Source of the DNA: Aplidium turbinatum
Taxonomy: Eukaryota; Chordata; Ascidiacea; Aplousobranchia; Polyclinidae
DNA length: 64,000 bases
Direction: 5' to 3'
Assembly (NCBI GenBank): GCA_918807975.1
Contig: OU964935.1
Coordinates: forward strand, 5,481,823 to 5,545,822
Part shown: positions 55,300 to 64,000 of the stretch, one piece after another
How positions within the stretch are numbered: position 1 is the stretch's first letter
Layout of the letters: every line of letters starts with the position of its first letter
Program-made: the position numbers and the translations under genes
The notes under the pieces: generated by a model
Databases searched by the model: none
Told to the model about the DNA's origin: nothing
The model's input: the letters and a program-made list of their open reading frames with translations, nothing else

Positions 55300-55932
55300 T
55301 GTCTGTTTGTTTGTTTATCTTTATCCTGCATTGCGGGAAAGCGGACTTGAGCGCTATGCATCGGTGTACGCCTTCCGACGTACACCTGACCCACGTTGCA
55401 GCCGACGGCAATGTCTGTTTCCGGTTGTCTACTTTACTTATGACTTAAATTTGGTAGCCTACTACCCATTACTCGAAATCGATCACTGGGTAGAGGCAAT
55501 TACCGTTAAGTTTCTTGCCAAGAGAAACAACAACAAGTGCGGGTGGCTGGAGTCGAAGATAGCTCAATTGGTTAGCGCCCCGATAGCTCAATTGGTTAGC
55601 GCGTCACTTCTGGAACGAAGAAGCTTCAAGATCAAGCGGCGCTGGTTCGACTCTCGGGGTGTGCGCTTGAGCAACGCACGTTAAGGACTGCTTTCCATTC
55701 AGCGGCATCTAATGGATGGAATAGTTCCCCGGCAACAAGCCTTCAACAATCGGAAACTTCACTCTGTCAATCTCGGTGACCGGGCCTGCGTCAGTGATTC
55801 AAAGCCTCTACAAGTATGCGAAACTGCCAGGATTAAGCTCTGCAAGAAGCTTTCCCAGTCCGAGGATAAAGATTCAATCAATCAACATGCAGGCTTTCGA
55901 CTGTGAGCCCAACGCGCTAACCACTCGCCATT
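55300..55932 (-). mobile_element. SINE family 2 copy split by a SINE family 1 insertion
   Basis: Minus-strand SINE 2 sequence runs from the head at 55886-55932 (GCGAGTGGTTAGCGCGTTGG read on the minus strand) and resumes at 55557 down to about 55300 (CCGACGGCAATGT, CGCCTTCCGACGTACACC). Comparison with the uninterrupted copy at 57140-57206 shows the break between GGAGTCGAA and CATGCAGG. Confidence 0.87.
55558..55885 (+). mobile_element. SINE family 1 inserted in SINE family 2, with duplicated head
   Basis: The full SINE 1 body is 55577-55885 and ends (AATC)n. It is preceded by an extra GATAGCTCAATTGGTTAGC (55558-55576), a tandem copy of part of its own tRNA-like head. Sequence identity to the 18517 copy is very high by eye. 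Confidence 0.87.
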
Positions 55933-56564
55933 GCTATGCCTCCCTGCAAAGCTATTACTTTTTAGCGAGACCTGAGGTAATGAGAGCTAATGGGTTTCAA
56001 AATTTGAAGTACGGTACCGTGTATAAATGCACAAACATTCCATAATGTTTGTTTGTGTAAATTTATAATGTTTGTTTGAGTATAAATATATAAATGCAGA
56101 CCACAAATATTGTGTTGTGTATTGTGTATAAATGTACAAACAAAAATTATAAATTCCAGTGAGTAAATAAACTTGATGGATAAAATACTCAACTCAGCCT
56201 TGTGCTGACTGCCAGGATGAACGTTCTTTCTACATAAATTCTAAGTTGAAGTCCGAAAAACTTTCATTTGTTGTCTGGCAACAGTGCTTTTCCAGCCAAT
56301 TCAGGAAATAACAATAACCACATTAACCAGTGCCTGGTAATCTACTGTATTACTGTCTACACTGTATGTGTTTGTGGTGTGTAGGTGGACTGAGTGCACC
56401 AGTGCTTGTGTGGTCATTTTTAACGCAAGTTTGAATAGTATTATTTGTTTTGTTGATAAGAGCTGGACCACTGGAAAAATAAGACAGTAGTTTCATTTTA
56501 TATACGGTACAGAAGCAATTTTTCTGATTGAGTACCGGTAAACTCGTTACCGTACAAAGATCAT
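55933..56564. other. Intergenic, no gene recognised
   Basis: AT-rich, with a short loosely repeated TGTTTGTTTG(A/T)GTAAAT region near 56045-56090. No exon or element end is supported. Confidence 0.45.
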
Positions 56565-56730
56565 TAATAGAAGGGAAGATAAACGGAAAGAGAAACAAAG
56601 GCAGACCAAGAATGATTTGGACCTCAAACATCACTAAACGAACAAAATGAAGTTATGAAAATGCAGTACAAACAATGGCGCATTGTATCCAACTCTCAAT
56701 ACGACGAAGGAACATATTGATGATGATGAT
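56565..56730 (+). mobile_element. RTE-like LINE 3' end
   Basis: The plus strand reads EGKINGKRNKGRPRMIW and later matches the C-terminus of the large RTE copy (EGKMNGKRNRGRPPRIW at 23140-23080). It ends in a TGATGATGATGATG tail at about 56717-56732, the short-repeat 3' tail expected of RTE elements. It is a heavily 5'-truncated copy of the same lineage. Confidence 0.8.
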
Positions 56731-56904
56731 GATACCGGTATTTTAGGCTACTGTAGACCCAGATAAAATGTAGGCTAACATCTCATTTTATCCAGAATTC
56801 TAGGTTATTTGATGTAATGGAAATGGCATCTGACAGGTGATAATGTTTTGGACTATTAGTCTACCATTCTGCTCAGGGTATTGTATATATATATACTTTT
56901 GTTT

Positions 56905-57206
56905 GTTTTATTATCTTTATCCTGCATTGCGAGAAAGCGGACTTGAGCGCTATGCATCGGTGTACACCTTCTGACGTACACCTGACCCACGCTGCAGCCG
57001 ACTGCAATGTCTGTTTTCGGTTGTCTACTCTACTTATGAGTCCTATAATTTGGTACTACCCATTACTTGAAATCGATCACTGGGTAGAGGCAATTATCGT
57101 TAAGTTTCTTGCCCAGAGAAACAACAGCAAGTGCGGGTGGCTGGAGTCGAACATGCAGGCTCTCGACTACGAGCCCAACGCGCTAACCACTCGGCCACTG
57201 CCGCCG
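56905..57206 (-). mobile_element. SINE family 2, full length
   Basis: Read on the minus strand it begins GGCAGTGGCCGAGTGGTTAG (box A-like), has GTTCGACTCC (box B), then the family 2 body and an AT-rich tail with AAACAAAC. It is the reference for the interrupted copy at 55300-55932 and the truncated copy at 18151-18425. Confidence 0.88.
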
Positions 57207-57294
57207 ACTTAAAGCATCCAACAACATTGCAGGATGGAACAAGGTTGCACATTAGATTATTGGCTGGTGGTGAAGTTACCAAGTGTGCTATAGA

Positions 57295-58118
57295 TAGGGG
57301 TGTTCAATTTCGATTTTCGATTTGATTTCGGTTAAGGTGATATTCGAAATTCGTTTTCGTATAGGACATATTCGAAATTATAGCCGCCCTTTCGGCTGAA
57401 CGCGGTTGAAAGTAACGCGAGTGACGCGAAATCTGTCTTGTCGCATTTTGCAACCGAAAAAAACTTTGACGCATGCGCATCGTCGATCACGTGACTATCA
57501 CACACTCTCGCGGGTCCAACGGCCAGTCCTGCACACGTGCATTGAAGAAAGTCGTGCGCAACGTCGTTGTCTTCCACGCGCGTGCAGCCAACGGGAGGTG
57601 TCAGTTCTTCCGATTCCGATAGCCCCGACGTTGAACCAACACAGGCGACGCCATCAGGCGATGAGCGAAGACGCCAGACCACTCTGACGGAACTCTTCTC
57701 CATGGGCAGGGTCCAGACGGAAGACTCCAACAACAGTGATGATGATGAAATCAGCTCAATCTTTGTAAAAGCTAGCCGAGAAGGTGTTTGTGATCCCAGT
57801 GACCTCGGCTCCAGCGGAGCGATCGTTTTCAAAAGCTGGCCTGACCGTCACGAAGCTGAGATCCTGACTGACGGGTGACCATGTCGATCAGCTTGTGTTC
57901 TTAAACACCAACATGGGCCTGGAGCTGTAGACGTTATTTTGTGTTCTTTTTTCGCAAATTTTCATGGCGTATTTTTGTGTTTTCTAGCGAATTTTCATGG
58001 CGTTTCTTTCAATAAAATCACATTTTGCAGTGTGGTGAATAGTTGTGATATTCGAAAATCGAAAATAATTTAAATTTCGAATTTCAAATATTAAAGTAAT
58101 CGAAATTGAACACCCTTA
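57295..58118 (+). mobile_element. hAT element (TAGGGGTGTTCAATTTCG ends) with GC-rich interior
   Basis: Ends TAGGGGTGTTCAATTTCGA and TCGAAATTGAACACCCTTA with a perfect 8-bp duplication GCTATAGA (57287-57294, 58119-58126). The interior is GC-richer than its surroundings. The plus-strand ORF 57567-57878 encodes about 100 residues rich in S, D and E (VSSSDSDSPDVEPTQATPS, TEDSNNSDDDEISSIF) and ends at a TGA. I do not recognise it. It may be an end of the transposase ORF left after deletion, or captured host sequence. Confidence 0.82.
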
Positions 58119-58553
58119 GCTATAGATTACAGGAACTTGAAAGGATACTACTTTTCAATGAAACATGAAATTTGAATATATAAAGGAATTTTTTTACAGT
58201 TTATGTATGTAGGTAGGGCAATGTTAGACTAATTTTAAAGTATGTATAATACGCTAAAAACAGTGTAACAATGCAAATGTCATATTATTAGGTAAAAATA
58301 TGTGCAGTATCAGGCGGATTTTAAATCGCAGAGGTTATTTTTTTCTTTTCATTTGTGTTCCTGACTATATGATGAGCTGTTGAAATCTTTATCTTGGATA
58401 GATATATACGGTACATATTAGGTCTATAGCCTAAAATTATTGAATGCTAATTAAATGTGTATACCTATATATTAGTTTTCATTTGACATTACTCAAATTT
58501 TCTTGCAGACATTTTAGTTTTTATGTTGTCTTATAATAAGCTTGGCATTAAAA

Positions 58554-61500
58554 ATGTTTAAATCATTTTGTGGAATTTTTGTTGTATGTATATTTATTTT
58601 ACCCTATGCAACTTGTGAGTGGTTCTCTTCACTTGGTCAAATGGAAGATTTAATTAACGATGAATTTGATTTGCTTTCATCTTTAAATGAATACATACAA
58701 GCTGAGGAAGCTAAAATAAAAAAGATAAAAAGGTTTGCGTTTACAATTTATCAGTTGTTTCTTGTCTATCAATTTGGATATCAGCACTGCATAGTATTTT
58801 GGTAATACATAACTGAGGTAGTGGGTTGCCAAAAGTTTTTGGAATAAAATAATGTTTTTGATGTTGTTTGGCTTTAAACGTTTGTTGCATGTTAGCCTAT
58901 CTGATTCAGGTGAGGTACATATCATATTCTATAAAACAATGAAAACTATTAATACTACAAAAAGTGCTCAATGCCAAGCAAAAAGGCAAAGCAGAGCGAA
59001 TTAAATCATTCTATTTGAATAAGACCTTCTGATGATCCGTTAGGTGAAACAATTTGTAAAGGCTTCAGATAGTAATAACTATATTTGATTATCATATTCT
59101 AGTCAAGTGGGGTAATTACTGGACATTTAAAATGACGGGGTAATTAGTGGACACCCTGCTTACTTTTTTCCTGTGTGCAATGTGACCTTGCAATTTAGTC
59201 ATCTATTTAGACAAAGCTTTGAACTAAATGAATCAGTTGCAACTCTTATTTTATTTGACTTTACATTTTTTTGGCAAGACTTGGAATGCATGGTGTCAAA
59301 TTTTGCATTAATTTGAAGCTAAGTGATAAAAGTAATATTTTAATATAGGCAACATTATTAGGTATTTGGATTTTCAAACTGGCAATACTAACTAGAAAAG
59401 CATAAAACCTTCTAAAAATGCCAGAGTGTGAGCAGCAGCTGTATTCACTTTTCCACAAAATGTGTCCAATATTTACCCCATAACAATTTCTCAGTTTTGA
59501 GGTAATTATTGGACACTTGAAGGTTGTAATTTCACCAGAAACACTGAATGATAGCTCACGAAATATTGCCTCTGCAGACTTATTTTGAATAGCGTATTTT
59601 TAGTAGCTAGCTTTTTAACAATGCCCAGAACCAGTGGCGTAGCCAAGGGGAGGTTTTGGGGGTTACAACCCCCTTTTAGCATGCGTGTGACCTCACGATA
59701 TTGAGAATGATGCTTTCAGTCTCTATGTCTCTGAAGCAAGGTTTTTCTAATTTTAAAGGAAACTGCATTAAAAGAGCGAGTTTTGCCAATACCAAACATT
59801 CAAATATCTCAGCCAGGAATTAGCAACAAGAAAACATAGAGACTTAGCTTTATTACCGAAAAATGCCCAAGAAAACATGATCTTATCCTTTTAATATGCC
59901 ACTGGACAGCACCATTTTACAGGAATATTTATACCCACATTTTTGTTGAAAATGCTCTCAGAATGCACCAAATTCAAAGTAATTTTTCAAAATTTTCTGG
60001 GGGAGGCCCTCCGGACCCCCCACCGCTGGGTGCCAACAAAAAACCCCTTTCACAATTCCTGGCTACGCCTCTGTCCAGAACATAAATTAAATGGGGGTAG
60101 CATGGCCAATAGAGGGTGCAAAACTCCCTGAAACTAGTTTTGTTGTTGTTTTTTTTGCCAATTTTTCAGTTGGATACCCCCTTTTTTTAATTTGAAAAAA
60201 CAGTTTTTTTCACTCCACCCTCTTGTCAAGCCAACAAGGGGATACGGGCGATTGGAATGTGGAGCACCTAAACCTTGACTAAATCCTTTGAAAATTTGTA
60301 ATTTTGCTGTTTTAGTCAAGCCTCACCCACAAAAAATAAGTTTGTTTTCAATCATTTTTTAATTTTTGGGGGCATGCGACGCACCCTAATGCTTAGTAGA
60401 TAGAACCTTAGGCTTGTATTTTAAACAAAATTTCATTTATTGTAATAGATAAACAAAACATAAAACTACATTACATCTAATTTCACTACAGAAAGGTCAA
60501 GGAATTCAAATTATAATAACTTCCTAGTACTTTTTTACATAAGGGGTAAATACTGGACAGTGTCCAGCAATTACCCCTACTCTGTCCAATAATTCCCTCA
60601 TTTGATGGGGTAATTATTGGACAAAGAAAACTTGTGATTTCTGCTAAAATGCACATGCTAGAGAATCAGGTTAATTTGTAATGTAAAGATGAAGGCCAAC
60701 CCTTGCAATTAAGATACTTTACATATAAATAGCTTGAGTCCTTGTACAAAATATTACAACGTTTTCACAAAATGTCCAGTAATTACCCCACTTGACTAAT
60801 ATACATCTCATTAAGGTTGCAATATTTTATAACTACGAGAATAGGCTGAAAATCTCCAGTTATAGAGACTTTTTAATGCTATTTTGCATTCAACTGGTGT
60901 AAAATAAATTGTTATTATTATGCTTAGACTTGCTGGTCATTATCAGCTAATTTCTGAAAATGCTCGATCCAATGTGGACAAATATCTTGGTCACCCCATC
61001 AACCAGTACAGACTTGTTAAGCGGCTTGCATCAGAATGGCCTGAAGTAGAAGATCTCATAAAGGAGGATGTAACCTCAGGTTGATACTCCCTTTTGTCAT
61101 TATACATATAATAAAAGTAAAGCAAATGCTTTATCATTGATTCGTTATCCAAAAAAAGCTTTGTGCCGGATTCATTCCATGCAGCGATTGTGTTCACTCT
61201 TTTATATGTCATTTTGTCCAATGCATTTTCTTCAGTCCTACCTTGTCTGCCTTATCCTATTCTTCCATGATTTTTTTTGGACCATCCTTATTTCCTTTTC
61301 CTATCTGCTTTCAAGTCCAGTTCCTTCTGAAGAAGACTTCCTCCCTCCTTAACACATGCCCTTGTCCATACCCAGGCCTTGAAATTCACGGCGGACATGT
61401 CCGCCGTCACAGCATGTGATGTCCGCGGGAAGTACCCTCTAGATCGGTTATATTTGTCCGCCGAGAAATAACGCAGGAACTAGCGATACAAATCGTCATT

Positions 61501-63614
61501 CATAGCACGAGCAACTGTTGCAAGAATATAATTTGCGCTGGGAAATTATGAATGAATATGAATGCGAAATTATCGCATTCCCAGCGCGCATCTAGAAAAA
61601 GTTAATACTGTATCCCTAAGCTTCCATTCAAGCAGAAAAACTTTCGAATTTTACGTTGCTTCTACGATTGATGACATTGAATCAGCGTAACAAAGGTGAA
61701 TTCTTCACTAAGAATCGATGGGAGTACAGGTACTTCTACACAAATCACGCCCAACTTAGCTCAAGTCTTATGTCACAATGTCTGGCTTTGATCTCCGAGT
61801 AATATTGATAAGGCAAGGTTGGTTACAAAGTTAGATAATACGAGTAGGTTAGGCTACTACAGCAAGATGCAGCAAAACTAAAGTTTTGGTATTACAGTAA
61901 GAAAGAAAAGGCCCAGGAAAAATTCTGAAAGTGAGAATGAGGGCGATGAACCTACTACTGTACTAGGAAATTTAGTGGTGATAGACGGCTAGACGCATAT
62001 ATTAAAGGAACAACGAATGTAAGGATAAGCTCTGTCAAAGATCACAACACATCGTTACCTCATATGGCTGCAGCTTCAGCATATCTGGCCGACAATACCC
62101 CAAGCCATCAATTTCCAATCATCAAGGCCCTCGACAATATGAGTGACAACAAAAATAATCAAAATTAAGAGGTTGTTTGAAATCGCATATTTTTCGCTAA
62201 ACAAGAGCGCGCATTTACGCTATTCCCTCAATTAGCCAGTCTAGAGAGAAGACACGGAGTAGATCTCGGTATTACGTATCTTAACGACAAGCAGTGATCG
62301 CTTGGAGATTGGCGCACGTCTTTGAAGATCGATACTATTGAAGCTCTCATGCGCATATGCCTGGACGGCCCTGACTGCGCTGATTATAACCCCGAGCCTG
62401 CCGTGATCTCGTGGAATACATGTACTGATACTATTTTGGAGAGGCGACCGCATTACGGAGAGAGCAAAAAATAATTGCGATTTTTCTCATGTTTTGTTTA
62501 TTCTTTTCGTCCCTTTCGCTCACATGACACGCAAAAGTAAACCTAAAGAAAAAAGCCTAGTGAAGCTTTGCACAGCAGAAAATAGCGTTAGTGTAGAAGC
62601 TCTGGTAGAAGTTTTCCGACTCGTGCCCAGAGCATTGTGATGCAAGAAGCCATACGACCTCGGAGGTGGAAGTTAATCAGTTATGCGGCGTAATATTTTT
62701 TTATTAATTATTTGCATCAGACAGAAAGTCCATAGAATTCAAAATTTTAACAATCATCATATTATCATCATATTTAGCAGCTACACGGCGCTTTTCTTCA
62801 AGCGCACCTCGTTGGTTTGATGAAAGCCTTTTAGAGTGACTTCGCTGAAATTTTAAAAAGCCTAAATCGTAACTATGGTTCTCAAATGGTGAAGAATTAT
62901 CAAGATAAAGTGATTAAGTATGACGATCGACGTTAAAACTGGTGTGTCCGCCGTGAGACTTAATTTGTCCGCCGAGATAGCTGCTCAGACCGGACACGTT
63001 TGTCCGCCGTCAACAAAAACGAATTGCGAGGTCTGCATACCATCTTACTCCATTTGTCATTGCAAATTTTACTTACTATACTGCTATTGTATTTTGCAAA
63101 TTTCCATCATCTGTTGCACTGTGTTTGTTATTGCAATCTTGTTACTGTTTTTACTTGAACATCTCAATTTCGAGCTGTCTACCACAAGAACACTAATACT
63201 ATTATATTCATCTGATTAATGGAGATTTTGTTAACCAGATTACTTTTTTGTATCACAAACGAAGTGTATAAGATCAACTAACGTTGCAGGATTCAACATT
63301 TGAAAATTTGAACTACCGTACTGTAACAAAACCATGGAAACAAATAGATAAAATATTTTCAGCTGCATGGAAGAAATATGATACTGTGTAATTTGAATAA
63401 AGTTATGTAGCATGTTTAATGTTTATATATCTTTGCAAAGTTATGTTAAGTTGAATATCTATATCTGTTATTTTAGAATTTCTGTCAAGTTTGTCGACAA
63501 AACAAAGCCACTTCCCAGATGAGACCGATGTAACAGGATCAGCACAAGCTATTATGCGACTGCAAGACACTTATATGCTTGACACTCATGAGATAGCACA
63601 AGGAATTATAAAAG
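58554..63614 (+). CDS. P4HA1: Prolyl 4-hydroxylase alpha subunit, first three coding exons (partial)
   Basis: The exons are 58554-58732, 60928-61079 and 63477-63614, joining in phase (AG|A, G|AA) with GT-AG ends. Residues 1-22 form a signal peptide (MFKSFCGIFVVCIFILPYAT) for the ER. WFSSLGQMEDLINDEFDLL and LNEYIQAEEAKIKKIKR, then YLGHPINQYRLVKRLASEW, match the P4HA N-terminal dimerisation domain. The third exon ends MRLQDTYMLDTHEIAQGI, the start of the peptide-substrate-binding TPR domain. The 2OG-Fe(II) oxygenase domain must lie to the right of the window. In animals this subunit pairs with protein disulfide isomerase in the ER and hydroxylates collagen prolines. An acceptor TTTTCTTGCAG at 58498-58508 suggests a 5' UTR intron. 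Which P4HA paralogue it is cannot be decided, and the symbol is by family only. Confidence 0.9.
59102..60796. mobile_element. TA-flanked DNA transposon with GGGGTAATTANTGGACA motif clusters, P4HA intron 1
   Basis: Ends GTCAAGTGGGGTAATTACTG and CAGTAATTACCCCACTTGAC are perfect inverted repeats (about 27 bp in all), flanked by TA (59100-59101, 60797-60798), so a Tc1/mariner or pogo-type element is likely. Nine copies or variants of GGGGTAATTANTGGACA occur in both orientations near 59108, 59139, 59461, 59500, 60541, 60560, 60584, 60607 and 60772. No transposase ORF is seen. A hAT MITE (59632-60073) is inserted in it. Confidence 0.82.
59632..60073. mobile_element. hAT-type MITE with CAGTGGCGTAGCCA ends, copy 2
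   Basis: Ends CAGTGGCGTAGCCAAGGGG and CCTGGCTACGCCTCTG, with 8-bp flanks CCCAGAAC / TCCAGAAC (59624-59631, 60074-60081) differing at one base. G and C runs near the ends (GGGGGTTACAACCCCC, GGACCCCCCACCG) match the style of the copy at 46057-46744. It has no ORF. Confidence 0.85.
61373..63035 (+). mobile_element. CAGGCCTCGAAA-family element, P4HA intron 2, with hAT-like ORF remains
   Basis: Starts CAGGCCTTGAAATTCACGG and ends AACGAATTGCGAGGTCTG, flanked by CATACC on both sides (61367-61372, 63036-63041). TGTCCGCCG words cluster at both ends. The plus strand reads FPQLASLERRHGVDLGITYL and, in another frame, DWRTSLKIDTIEALMRICLD and GPDCADYNPEPAV, motifs I recall from ZNF862-like hAT transposase tails. 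This is the longest view of the family's own interior. The 6-bp flank is unusual for hAT (8 bp expected). Confidence 0.8.
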
Positions 63615-63979
63615 GTAAATATATGATTGCGCAAGTACCAGTTCTCAACATCTCAACTAAGGTGTTAACTATGGTTAGCACACAACAATAATGAATCTAA
63701 ACAATAACACAACACAACAATAATGCAGTCAGCAGGTATCTGCGCACTTAGTTCTATGGAACTGTGTTTTATTTTTATGGCTAAGGGCAGCTTGAACTTA
63801 CATGCAATGAGTATGGAAAACCTGCAAAGAAATAACTTACTCTCTGCAAGGATGTTAACCTCAACTTGTGGGCTGAATAACTGATATGTTGGTCTAACCA
63901 TATGAATAGTGAGTGGTTCCTACTTTTGTTGAGAGCAATTGACACATTTATATCAATGCTGTTGATTCATATGTAAATT
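63615..63979. other. P4HA intron 3, no other feature
   Basis: AT-rich intronic sequence after the donor AAAAG|GTAAAT. AACACAACAATAATG is repeated at about 63678 and 63709. Confidence 0.5.
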
Positions 63980-64000
63980 CGGAATGGCCCGTTTCGGTGA
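63980..64000. mobile_element. CGGAATGGCCCG MITE, copy 3, cut by window edge
   Basis: The last bases, CGGAATGGCCCGTTTCGGTG, equal the left end of the copy at 36802-36977. The rest lies beyond the window, in P4HA intron 3. Confidence 0.75.

Overview
This is animal genomic DNA: AT-rich, with GT-AG introns, conserved metazoan genes and a very high load of transposable elements. Nothing bacterial, organellar or viral is visible. I cannot name the species. An invertebrate, possibly a non-vertebrate deuterostome such as a tunicate, fits the mix of genes and elements, but that is only an inference.

Four host genes can be supported. From left to right they are: (1) a two-exon piece of a gene with a P2X7-ballast-like cysteine domain (479-961, +); (2) the first three coding exons of a PP2A catalytic subunit (9625 down to 3654, -), whose remaining exons are not in the window; (3) a complete 18-exon SLC12A8-type transporter (35154-50094, +), whose frame closes across every splice junction to give about 758 residues; and (4) the first three coding exons of a prolyl 4-hydroxylase alpha subunit (58554-63614, +), which runs off the right edge. 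The four do not obviously form a pathway. They are ordinary neighbours separated by transposon-filled space.

The rest is a mobile-element landscape. The block 22.9-34.7 kb is one RTE-like LINE on the minus strand, split by a nest of later insertions: hAT elements, an element family with ends CAGGCCTCGAAA, two elements with very long inverted repeats beginning TAGGGTGGC, a small MITE and a second LINE fragment. Target-site duplications at most of the joints give the order of events. A second nest sits in SLC12A8 intron 15: a hAT, inside it a third TAGGGTGGC element, and inside that another hAT. Other elements include a Mutator-like element with about 220-bp terminal repeats and a perfect 9-bp target duplication, pogo/Tigger remnants, three tRNA-derived SINE families, several MITE and foldback families, and pieces of at least four LINE lineages.

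The best candidates for something poorly described are the TAGGGTGGC family (three copies, one an inverted composite with a palindromic centre), a TA-flanked element carrying nine copies of a GGGGTAATTANTGGACA motif, an array of alternating inverted GCCCAAAT/GATGCA units near 13 kb, and a strong excess of the word TAGGCTA/TAGCCTA across the window.
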